Shown piece after piece: positions 54,546 through 64,000 of a stretch of DNA of 64,000 nucleotides. The notes beneath the pieces were generated by a model. The model ran no database searches. It had not been told where the DNA came from and worked only from the letters and a program-made list of their open reading frames with translations. Positions within the stretch are counted from its first letter, which is position 1. Each line of letters opens with the position of its first letter. Origin of the DNA: Locusta migratoria (lineage: Eukaryota > Arthropoda > Insecta > Orthoptera > Acrididae); contig CM048744.1 in NCBI GenBank assembly GCA_026315105.1, positions 902,329,094-902,393,093 on the forward strand, read 5' to 3'. A program made the position numbers and the translations under genes.

Positions 54546-55015
54546 AAGAAATATATATCATCACCATCATCATCATCATCATTAGAGACTGATTATGCCT
54601 TTCAGCGTTCAGTCTGGAGCATAGTACTTCTAATAAAATTACTCCATGATCCCCTATTCAATGCTAACATTGATGCCTCGTCTTATGTTATGCCTTTTAC
54701 TTCAAAATCATTCTGCACCGAATCTAAGTACTTTCTTCTAGGTCTACCTCGACTTCTCTTACCCTCCGCTGCCGAGCTCATGAGTCTCTTAGGTAACCTT
54801 GCTTCTCCCATGCGTATAACATGACCCCTCCATCTCAGGCTGTTCGCTTTAACAGCTTCATCTATGGTGTTCATTCCCAGTTTTTCCTTGATTTCCTCAT
54901 TATGGACACCCTCCTGCCATTGTTCCCATCTATTAGTACCTGCAATCATTCTTGCTACGTTCATATCTGTAACCTCGACCTTATGAATAATCATGGTGGT
55001 TCATGGTGTGGGTTC
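54546..55015 (-). pseudogene. LINE C-terminal fragment (family D)
   Basis: The minus-strand ORF 54994-54683 reads DMNVARMIAGTNRWEQW, LRWRGHVIRMGEARLPKRLM, GKRSRGRPRRKYLDSVQND, the LRWxGHVxR...GRP end found in RTE-related LINEs. The 3' end is a GAT/ATG trinucleotide repeat (CATCATCATCATCATC at 54560-54582), fitting the simple-repeat tails of this group. Distinct from the FADD-type RTE copies elsewhere in the window. Confidence 0.75.
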
Positions 55016-55089
55016 CTGTAGTCATGTCTTAGTTCATAAACCACGGGCAATGTATGAGTGGACAAGTAAGTGGTCCTGACAGTTGGGAT

Positions 55090-57172
55090 ACCAGTTATTT
55101 TGGAATAAGGTTGGGCATTTCGGACATATTCTGAGTCGTGGCCACCTTTGTGCTCAGACGACAAAGACTACCAAATCCACCGGTTAGTCCCTCAATCGTT
55201 AGGGGTAAAACCCAGTGGGGCCCTGGCCAAGTAAGGCTAGCAACCTACCTGGAAAGACTGTGTAGATTTCTGATCTCAGGGCAGGTGTCACATGGGGTGT
55301 AGTAGGTTTCAAGGTCGTTTGTCAATATATAGCGTAGTGCCATAGCTGACTGTGTTTTCCCTTTAATGCGGAATAAGTATGAAAACTTATGAAAAATGAG
55401 GTTGACGGGAAGTGTAGACTGGCTAAGCAGGAGTGGCTCAAGGAGAAATGCAAGACTGTAGAAGAATGTATAACTAGGGGAAAGATAGATACCGCATACG
55501 GTGGGGGGGGGGGGGGGGGGGGAGAAGGAAAGAGAGACATTTGGAGACAAGAAAAGAGCGTTGTGAATATCTAGAACACAGATAGAAAACCATTACTAAG
55601 GAAAGAAAGGAAAGCTGAAGTTAAAAGGAATATATAGAGGACTTGTGCAAAGGAAATAAACTAGAAGGCATTATTCTAGCAATGGAAAGACGAAGTAGAG
55701 GAAGAGAAACGGGATACAATACTTCGAGAAGTATCTGATAAAGCACTAAAAGATTTGAGTAAAAACAAGGCTCCTGGAATAGACGATGCTTCATCTGAAC
55801 GGCTTATTAGTTTTAGTGGAGCCAGTCATGAAGAAATTGTTCCACCTGGTATGCAAGATGTATGAGACAGGAAAAATACCCTCAAACTTCAAGAAGAATA
55901 TACTGATTCCAATTCCTAAGAAAGCAAGTGCAGACAAATGTGAAAATTACAGAACTATCAGTTTAATAATTATTTACAGACGAATGGAAAAAACTGATGG
56001 AATGCTACGTTGGGGAAGATCAATTTGAATGTAGAAAAAATGTAGGAACACAAGAGGCAACGCTCATATTACGACTTATCTTAGATGATAGGTTAATGAA
56101 AGGGAAACCCACGTTTTGAGTGTTTGTGGATCTGGAAAAAGCCTTTGACAATGTTGATTGGAATACACTCTCAAATTCTGAAGGTAGCAGGAGTAAAATA
56201 TAGGGGAGCGAAGAGTTATACTCGTACAAAAACCGGACTGCAGTTATTAGAGTCGAAGGACATGAAAGGGTCGCAGTGGTTGGGAAGGGAGTAAGACAGG
56301 GTTGTAGCCTTTCCCCAATGTTGTTCAAACTGTACATTGAGCAAGCTGTGAAGAAATGCTAGGAGAAATTTGGAGAGGGAATTAAAGTCCAGGGAGAGGG
56401 AATAAAAACACTGTGGTTTGCTAACGACATACTAATTCTGTCAGAGAAAGCAAAGGACCTGGAAGAACAATTAAACGGAATGGACACTGTCTTGAAAGAA
56501 AGGTATGAGATAAACATTGACAAGAGTAAAACAAAGGTAATGGAATGTAGTGTTAGAAACTCAGGTGATGTTAAGGAATTAGATTAGGTAATGGGCAACA
56601 AAAGTAGTAGATGAATTTTTTATTTAGGTAGCAAGATAACTTATGATGGCCGAAGTAAATAAGATATAAAATGCAGAATGGCTGTAGGAAGAAAAGCGTT
56701 TCTGGAGAAGCGAAAGTTGTTGACATCCAATATCAGTTTAAATGTTAGGAAGTCCGTCCTGAAATCTTTTGTCTGGGAGTGAAACGTGGACAAGGAGTTC
56801 AGACAAAAAGAAGCTTTCGAAATGTGATACAGCCGAATGATAAAGATTAAATGGGTAGATCACGTAACTAATGAGGAAGTGCTCAACAGAATTGGGAAGA
56901 AAAGGAGTTTCTGGCATAGCCTGACTAAAAGAAGGAATAGGTTGGTGGGGCACATTCTGATACATCAAGGAATCGTCAACTTAGCATTAGAAAAAAGTGT
57001 GTAGGGTAAAAATCGTAGAGAGAGACCAAGGGACGAATACAGTAAGCTGATTCAAAAGGATGTAGGTTGTCGATCGGACTCTCAGATGAAGAAGCTGGCA
57101 AAGGACTGGGTAGCGTGGATAGCTCCATCAAACCAGTCTGCGGACTGTGGACCAAAACAGCAACAAGAACAA
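55090..57172 (+). pseudogene. RTE/BovB-like LINE relic, longest copy
   Basis: Upstream of the RT, 55640-55780 reads a linker with LSKNKAPGIDDASSER (the N-x-APG-x-D block). VCKMYETGKIPSNFKKNILI and KCENYRTISL follow at 55850-55975, then FVDLEKAFDNVDWNTL near 56125, GVRQGCSLSPMLFKLYIEQA near 56290, and a mutated LWFANDILILS (FADD to FAND) near 56410. The C-terminal SETW region is degraded, ending CAGCAACAAGAACAACA. A 20-G homopolymer lies at 55503-55522. Many frameshifts. The 5' limit is approximate; 55090-55350 looks like 5' non-coding sequence of the same element. Confidence 0.75.
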
Positions 57173-57182
57173 CATGAGATAT

Positions 57183-57928
57183 TTACAGCCATTGAGCTCA
57201 TTGGATATCAGCATGTGAAAGAAACACACGCCATGGTACGGAGACGCACTCCTGCTTCCTACAGCCAATCGTGCGAGTTATAAATGGGTCAAATTCTGCC
57301 CTTCCGATGGGTGGGTTGGTCCTTTCTGTGAACTGCTATACAGGTTTGATGTGCAGCGTCAGTTGTTCAAACATGCTGGTTGCAAGCGTCATGGGAGCAT
57401 TCTCTCACCAGTAGACAAGTTTCAGCTACGCCAGGACAGATGAGAGGGAGTGTGAGATCAGAAAAGTCAATACGGTGGCCTGCTTGTGGAACTACTGGCG
57501 CGTTCTCCTCTATGCCTCACACCACAGCATTGACTTGCACGGCTGGACTTGTGCCGTCGCAGGATCCCTTGGAGGGTGGAATGGTTGGCAGTGGTCTTTA
57601 GCGAGGAAAGCAGATTCTGCCTGCACGCAAGTGATGGTCGTTTACGAGTACGTCGTAGACCTGGCGAGCGCTGTCTCATTGTGTGCGTTCGACCATTTCA
57701 CGCTGGCCGAACCCCACTTATTTTGGTCTGGGGCGTGATAAGTTACAACTCTGCTTTAATTGCGACAAGAAGATGATGTGTGGTTCCCACAGGATAAAGC
57801 TCGCCCAAATGCAATGAGTGAAACTCAAAGTGCTCTGCAAAACGTGCAATAACTTCCTAGGCCAGAACGATTTCTGAAGTCGTCTGCAATCGAGCACTTG
57901 TGGGTTGTAATGGAACAACGGCTGAGAG
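57183..57928 (+). pseudogene. Tc1-like transposase relic
   Basis: Frames give RRIPWRVEWLAVVFSEESRF CLHASDGR (57550-57630; the usual D of FSDESR is E). Then RRRPGER, TPLILVWGVISYNS, a second-Asp block QDKARPNA near 57790, and SAIEHLWVVMEQRL near 57885 in place of SPIEHxWD. Key acidic residues are changed and frames broken, so it is dead. The 1.6-kb element at 57929 interrupts or abuts its 3' end. Confidence 0.8.
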
Positions 57929-59559
57929 GTAGGGGAGACCGGGGCACGTTGGCCATATTTCTTTATTTTTGTTAATATTAATTTATTTGACAAATTTAAA
58001 TTTCTGAAATTATTGTTAAATAATAGTCAGGTTTTTAATGGATCTTGATGGCAGTTACTAAGCTTGAGAATATCAGTTAAAGTATTAGAAAAAAAATTAA
58101 TTACTGGACATATGTCAAGTGGGCCAATCTGTCCCTGCCCTCGGGTAAGTTGGCCCAGAGGCTGAGCACGTTGTCCCGTGTAGTCTTTTGAAAAGTATAA
58201 CTAGGAAATCAAAATAAAATTAACAGTTATGAAGAAATGTGCTTTAATGTACATATTAAGTTGAATATTCAGTTAAATGCTTAACATGGAGGAATATGAC
58301 AACAGGGCAGGTTAAACGTATTGAGATTTATAGCATCTTAATACAAACCAGTCAACTTTAATCAACGTCCGGCTCCAAAGGATCAGCACAGTTTTAACAC
58401 TCATAAAACAGTCCATGGATTTTATTTTTCACTTATCTCTGATGAGAGCAACGCTTGAAGTTCGTGAACTGAATTCCGTTTTCTCCAGCTGACTGTTTCA
58501 AAAAGGCACTGTGACTTCCTCATTGTCATCATTATCACCATCTTTCCTTTTTGAAAAAGGCTCTTCTAGCCTGTGATCTAATTTTTCGTCAATATTTCTT
58601 TGCAATGCTTTGGACCAATGGGAACGGTTGAAATTCAATTTTAATTTCCTGAGTTTCAATTACCTGTGCAAACTGACATGAGGTCTGTCTGTACTTATCA
58701 CAGTACCTCCAGTACGATTTTCGCGAACAGTCCTCACTGATGTTTCCTTTTCTTTTACTTCTAAAACTGCTCTTAGCATCAAATCTTCAGAAATCATGAC
58801 CTTCTCATTCTTTTATAGTTTCGGGTCATTTTTATGATACTACAAATAAAACAAAGGTTTAAACAAGGGCCGTAACTGATGTTTTGAAAACAAGGAAGTG
58901 AACGAGAATCAGAATTCTCAGATCACTTTTTAAGATTAAAATAAAATTTACTGGTTGGAGTTTATTCAATGCTTTTTATCTCATAAATATATCTTTTGAC
59001 CTGTGAAACGTATCAAAATATCCTTAACTTCGACAATTATGTTAATAATGTAATAAACTCGAAGAATTGTAACCGTTGTTATCATTATGGCAACAAACTT
59101 TTCGAGTTTAAAGAAGTACAGCTCCTATAGGACGTGACTGGTTATCTCGGCTGACCATCGTGCCCCGTCCTCTCTGGGCCAACCTGCCCCATCGCCATCT
59201 TTACAATAAATTCTGTTCTTTAGGAAACTTACTGAAGCAATTAAGTCTGTATGCCATATAGAAATAATCCTTAAAGTACGACCTTTTATTATACTACTCA
59301 TCCCGTTGCGCCTAAAACAAGGAAAAGTTAAATAACACACATAAAACGACGAATGGAATTTTACTGAAACACGCACAAAAACAATTAAGGACTACAGCTT
59401 GGCCAAAACTTCGCCGCCTGCGATACTGGCCCTCTATAAGGAGCGGAAAAGTGCTATCCACTTTCTGGTTGATTCCAAAGACGATCTAGCGTCTGTTGTA
59501 TGAACAAATTCGACTGGTCCGTCCTGCCTCTGTGGCCAACGTGACCAGGTATCCCCTAC
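57929..59559. mobile_element. TA-flanked inverted-repeat DNA transposon
   Basis: The left end GTAGGGGAGACCGGGGCACG TTGGCC and the inverted right end GTAGGGGATACCTGGTCACG TTGGCC pair well. Inner GGGCCAA-type words recur (58121-58190 and 59155-59195). With TA as TSD, the element starts GGGGAGACC. No transposase ORF in 1.6 kb, so it is non-autonomous. End style is close to the 23475-24263 element. Confidence 0.75.
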
Positions 59560-60965
59560 GACTCGTCAGTCAACGATGACGGCCGAGAAGGAGTAGTGTA
59601 ACGTACCCCAAGACAGTGTTCACCACATGCATGACCTCAAATATTCCAGAATGTACGACTGAATTGTCGCCTGTTGACGCTACACTACTTAACTATTGTC
59701 GCTGCTCTTGTGTGGATCGATATCTGGTACCTCAATACCGCTTGAGGTATTGGTCTACAAATGTAATTATCGCATATACTCCATATGCACCGTTTCAACA
59801 AGAAATCAAGTATGAACTAGAAAACGGAATGTAGGCTACTAAATTTAATTTCATATAGTGTAATACAAAAAAATAATGTTTAGTTGCTGTAGAAATTTCT
59901 CACCTTTATGGAGCATGTAGTGAGAATATGAAGATCCACGACACATTTGATGCCTGGGAAACATATGTGGACCACTTGATGGAATATAATATTACAGAGT
60001 TTGATATTCATAAACGTTTGCTTTGTTAGCTTCGAACTGGAGTGTACTTGCATGGACTGTTGTTCTCCACAATTTAACCTAATACTTTTATCGTGACAGG
60101 CTGCCTGACTACACCGTATACGAAATGCACATAGTATATCTTCGGATAGATTTCTATCAGCGGCTCATTATACATTCGGAGTCATATCTAGACTCTGCAG
60201 CGAAATTGTGGTACCTTTTTTTCTTTTCTTTTCTAAACTCTACTGTCAAATTTAAATAGTAATTTCTTCAAGAGGGTTTGTTTACCCAATATGTGCCTGA
60301 CAGTAAAGTGCATTAGTAGGGTTTCTTAGAAAGGACAGCTTTTATCTCTGATTCTTGGAATCTCACGAAACCATGCTTCAAATAACACCAGGTGGGTAGG
60401 ATATTTATGTCCTACTTTCTTATGGCAAGCGGTGTTTGGCATTGGTGACTGAAAATGTAATGATACACTGACGTCGTGGAATTACTTCCATCTTACTGAT
60501 ATATTGTTACTTCACCTCAGTAACATTTCATTAGCGGTAGAATGAAACGTTTTGTTGGAAATGACACAGACTAATGTTTTCCGTTGATTAGTTGTTACTG
60601 GAAGCACGGGTTCGTGATGTTGGGAGTGTTAGGGGTCAAATATGACCTTCATTAGTCTCTGACCAATTGTTTGTAAAATTCCTGCGCGCAGCAGTCACAG
60701 GAAAGTCTTGCCACAGGAAAGAATGTGACACTGTGTTCCTTATCGTAATATTTATATATTCATCAAGTCTCAATCTAACACAGCTCCACACTCAAATTTA
60801 TTTGTGCTTGGCAGTAGCTGAAAACAGTGGCGGCTTTAGCACAGGGCACGAAGCAACACGTGTCTCATTCTTCTCTGTCCTCAGCGTCTGATAACGATGA
60901 AAATTTATCGGAGCGTGTTGGACGAGTATCGTTTCAGTAATGCCGTGACTAAATGAAACAGTCAA
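59560..60965. other. no recognisable feature
   Basis: 1.4 kb, AT-rich, no supported element or gene. ORFs at 59616-59834 and 60667-60891 have no recognised domain. Confidence 0.5.
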
Positions 60966-60976
60966 GGCATTACTGA

Positions 60977-61032
60977 AGGAAGGAAGCTTAGGGTTTAACG
61001 TCCCGTCGACAGCGTGGTCATTAGAGACTGAC
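60977..61032 (-). mobile_element. 56-bp 3' fragment of third SINE family
   Basis: Exact TSD ggcattactga (60966-60976 and 61033-61043). The insert is the inverted tail (AGGGTTTAACGTCCCGTCGA) of the SINE seen at 27818, severely 5'-truncated. Confidence 0.85.
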
Positions 61033-61043
61033 GGCATTACTGA

Positions 61044-61411
61044 TTACTTAGCTTACTTCGTGTCTTGAAGGGCATATAAGCATTTTCGTTAAGTACTCTA
61101 CAAAATTACTTAAACATTCTTATTAAGTGTTTCACAAAAAATTCGTACAAACATTTTCAGTCTTCAACCGTGCAGTCTCGAACACCTCCTGTCAAAAGTA
61201 AACAGCTAAATGACTGTCACTTCTCTCTGTGATAGTAATATGCAGCAAAATTGTTTTGCATACACAGTATAAAATTAGTGATGGAATTTCGTGAAAAAAA
61301 ATCACACCTTTGCAGTAATGATTGCCACTCTCACGTACTTTATAGCAGCACAAACCGAACCGCCTTTCTTTATACTTTCTCTACGTGCTCCAGTAATCAT
61401 ACATGATGAGG
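61044..61411. other. no recognisable feature
   Basis: About 370 bp, no supported element. Confidence 0.4.
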
Positions 61412-61423
61412 ATACACACCGAA

Positions 61424-61627
61424 GCCGGCCACGGTGGCCGAGAGGACTGAGGCGCGTCAGTCACGGTCTGCACGGCCACTACGGTTGGGGGTTCGATTCC
61501 CCCCTCGGGCATGGATATTTGTGCCGTCCTTAGTATAAGGTAGTTGATATGTAGTTTGTAAGTTTAGGGACAAATGACCCCGTAGTCAAGTCCCATAAGC
61601 TTTAAAAACATTTAATTACTTTAATTA
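61424..61627 (+). mobile_element. tRNA-derived SINE (main family)
   Basis: Full-length copy, B box GGTTCGATTCC. TSD atacacaccgaa (61412-61423 and 61628-61639), exact 12 bp. Confidence 0.92.
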
Positions 61628-61639
61628 ATACACACCGAA

Positions 61640-62014
61640 TAGAAAAACCATTGAAGGCGGCTGACACGCATGGTATAGACAGTCTATTCAATATATTTAC
61701 TGGATTTGTTGAGCGGTTTCAGTGGTTTGATACATATCTTTTGTCTAGTGAGTCGTTGTACAAAATTAAAAAAAAAAAAAAAATCATTAATACACTCAGA
61801 AAAAAACCTATTTCGTTTACAGTCTGCTTCGGAAAAATCATTATAGACCTCACTTGATTAGAATTGTAGAACATTCATTGTATCAGGAAACGGTATTTAA
61901 TAAGTAAGTTTACACACCTGCGGCACTGATATTGGAAACATTACCATTGTCTAAGTTGCCTATTTGTTTTAGGAAAAAATAAAAAAAATAATAATAAATC
62001 CACAAGTTGTGACG
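61640..62014. other. no gene; short poly-A
   Basis: A 16-A run at 61768-61783. No supported element. Confidence 0.4.
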
Positions 62015-62021
62015 TAGTCGA

Positions 62022-62229
62022 GAATTCAACAGTGATTCGGCAATGTTGAATAATTTCCTTGTATACGTCAAATATCACAAACTGTATTCTTAGACTACCG
62101 CTTTCGATCAGTGATGACCATCTTCAGAACTATTTCTTTCAAACCATGTTCTAGTAGCATGCCACTATGGCTCCATTGTACTTCTTCTGAAAGAAGATAT
62201 CGTTAAACGAAACTGGTAATCTAAGACTA
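62022..62229. mobile_element. decayed inverted repeat with ribozyme-like motif (H4)
   Basis: Possible 7-bp TSD tagtcga (62015-62021 and 62230-62236). Inverted blocks CTTAGACTACCGCTTTCG (62089-62106) and CGAAACTGGTAATCTAAG (62208-62225). The left arm on the minus strand reads CTGAAGA, one T, hairpin GGTCA-TCAC-TGATC, then GAAAGCGGTAGTC (62093-62127). The right arm keeps GAAAC but the hairpin is lost. Confidence 0.5.
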
Positions 62230-62344
62230 TAGTCGACATAAATACATTTAATCTAAACAAATTACATTCCAGTCCTAAAAATCAATCACTTACAGGTTAA
62301 TTCCACTGAAACATTATGGCATGTAGGAAAATTTTCCTTTCTAC

Positions 62345-62960
62345 AACGACATGTACATACATACTCCGCAATCCACCCAAAGGTGCGTGGTGTCAGGTAA
62401 TTCCTGTTCCATTCCCATATAAAAACAGGGAAAAACGAATACATGAAAACATCCGTACAAGCCTTAATCTCGCTCTTCTTGCGGTCTTTACGCGAAGTGT
62501 AGTTTTGCGGCAGTAGATCCGTTCTTCGTTCCGCCTCAAAATCCGGCTCTCTAAATTTCTTCAACAGTGTTTCTCGAAAATAACGTCGCCTTTCCTCCAG
62601 CGACTCCCATTTGAGTTCCCGCAGCATTTCAGTAACACTCGCACATTGATGGAACCTACCGGTTAGAAACCTAGCCGCCCGCCTCTGAACTGCCCTACGT
62701 CCTCCTTTAAACTGATGTGATGGGAATCCCAAATACTTGAGCAATACTCATGACGGGGTCGTACTACCGTTTTACATGCGGTCTCCGTTACAGGCGAATC
62801 ACACCTTCCCAAAATTGTTGACCATTCCGCTTCCCCAGGACTGTCCTTATATGCTAGTTCCATTTCATTTTGCTGTGCAGCGTTACACCTAGATATTTAA
62901 TTGAAGCGGCTCTGTCAGGCAGCACTCTACTAATGCTTAAAAAAAGGCTTTATTTCCCAG
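62345..62960 (-). pseudogene. LINE 3' end (family C)
   Basis: The minus-strand ORF 62744-62286 gives QRRAARFLTGRFHQCASVTE MLRELKWESLEERRRYFRET, then LPQNYTSRKDRK and a final Cys-rich WIAEYVCTCRCR. Upstream (62745-62960) a shifted frame includes YCSSIWDSHH. Same family as 24438-25087 and shares the ATACTCCGCAATCCACC 3' end. 5'-truncated and frameshifted. Confidence 0.8.
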
Positions 62961-63547
62961 TAGACAGAGGAACATCAGATTCACTCATTCATTAAGTACA
63001 TACTTAACTACATTCTCCTGCACTGAACGTGTGAAACAGGAATGTACTGTATAAGTACCATATCAAAGAAATATTTTATTTCAAGAGGCTATGTAATAAT
63101 GTTTCCGGTTATTATTTGAGGTTATGTGATCCATATTGCATCCTATGAACTCCGCGGCTGTTAATAATTGTTGGTGATTAACGCAACGTGGACGGTTGTG
63201 TTATTCACGACAAATTGTTATTTCTTTGCCAACTGAAAATATTTTCAATATGGATTATTTCAAAAGTTTTATCTCACGATCAGAAGTTCGTGTAATACCA
63301 GCACACAGCTTCTGCAACACTTGTTCTTCAGTCTTGGTCGAGACTCACATATGGATAAGTACCGTACCAATGACGTCATTCATGTGAGTAACTTAGCGTA
63401 GGGATAGGAGAGTATCGAGATGCTGCTTTAGCATCAATCTGACATTTCATAAATTAAACTTCTTTTGTATATTCCATTTCTCTCTCATACACAGCATCAA
63501 AAATACGAGGATAAATTGAGAGTATTTATATAACAGTATTTACATTT
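62961..63547. other. no recognisable feature
   Basis: About 590 bp without a supported element. Confidence 0.45.
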
Positions 63548-64000
63548 ATACATCTACATCTACATGGGATACTCTGCAAATCACATTTAAGTGCCTGGCA
63601 GAGGGTTCATCGAACCACAATTATACTATTTATCTCCCATTCCATTCTCGAATAGCGCGCGGGAAGAAGGAACACCTGAATCTCTCTGTTCGAGCTCTGA
63701 TTTCTCTTATTTTATTCTGATGATCATTTCTACCTATGTAAGTGGGAGTCAACAATATATTTTCGCATTCAGAGGAGAATGTTGGCCATTGGAGTTTCGC
63801 AAGTAACCCACGCCTCAGCGATAAGCGCCGTTGTTCTAATGATTCCCATCCCAGATCCTGTATCATTTCCGTAACGCTGTCTCCCCTGTATCGTGACAAT
63901 ACGTAACGAGCTGCCCTTCTTTGGACTCTCTCGATGTCCTCCGTCAAACCCACCTGATAAGGATCCCACACTGGGCTGCAATACTCCAAAAATGGACGGA
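63548..64000 (-). pseudogene. CR1/L2-like LINE 3' end, runs off window
   Basis: The minus-strand ORF 63989-63630 reads CSPVWDPYQVGLTEDIERVQ RRAARYVLSRYRGDSVTEMI, then SSECENILLTPTYIGRNDHQ and FFPRAIREWNGR. The 3' tail is TGTAGATGTAGATGTA (63549-63564 inverted). Very like 49740-51166. The open frame continues past the window edge, so completeness is unknown. Confidence 0.85.

Noticed and set aside
55322..55550. Proline-rich or glycine-rich ORFs
   Set aside because: Caused by a 20-G homopolymer.

Overview
This window is eukaryotic, almost certainly from a large, AT-rich, transposon-filled arthropod genome. An orthopteran (grasshopper or locust) is the best guess, from the many tRNA-headed SINEs, the RTE/BovB-like and CR1-like LINEs, and the Tc1/mariner, hAT and piggyBac elements. 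I cannot name the species. I found no intact host protein gene, no genuine tRNA or rRNA gene and no CRISPR array. Nearly everything recognisable is a mobile element or a relic of one, often nested two to four deep. Boundaries were set mainly by finding target-site duplications (TSDs) by eye.

Layout. 0-1 kb: SINEs, one pair nested. 1.5-8.8 kb: a very young LTR retrotransposon. Its 779-bp LTRs differ at one position that I can find. It carries a primer-binding site, a polypurine tract and a 4-bp TSD, but encodes only a Gag-like protein and no pol. 8.9-16.6 kb: nested SINEs, two CR1-like LINE 3' ends and a deleted mariner. 18.1-22.0 kb: a hAT element with transposase relics, invaded by an RTE-like LINE and a SINE. 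22.6-28.1 kb: SINEs, a TA-flanked inverted-repeat transposon, and a LINE split by a large palindromic insertion. 29.7-30.9 kb: a non-autonomous hAT. 32.85-37.24 kb: another hAT holding two MITEs, an RTE-like LINE and a palindrome. 37.5-47.7 kb: SINEs, RTE-like fragments, a Tc1 relic, an unidentified 177-residue ORF upstream of a 42-A tract, and an RTE relic holding a SINE that itself holds two palindrome-family insertions. 48.1-49.1 kb: a ~960-bp palindromic insertion. 49.7-57.9 kb: CR1-like and RTE-like relics, an internally deleted piggyBac, an inverted-dimer SINE composite, a CpG-rich stretch and a Tc1 relic. 57.9-64 kb: a second TA-flanked element, SINEs, another palindrome and two LINE 3' ends.

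The most interesting signal is a class of palindromic insertions at about 25.1-25.7, 46.4-46.6, 48.1-49.1 and (decayed) 62.0-62.2 kb. The first three share one plan: an 11-13-bp TSD, then a 28-41-nt non-palindromic left tail, then an inverted repeat. Each arm carries a motif of the form CTGANGA-N-hairpin-GAAAC followed by a self-complementary ACGT or ACCGGT and then C/T. This resembles a minimal hammerhead ribozyme with a dimer-forming stem III, and the tail-plus-inverted-repeat plan resembles Penelope-like elements. The sequences of the families are otherwise unrelated. The Gag-only LTR element is the second main finding.
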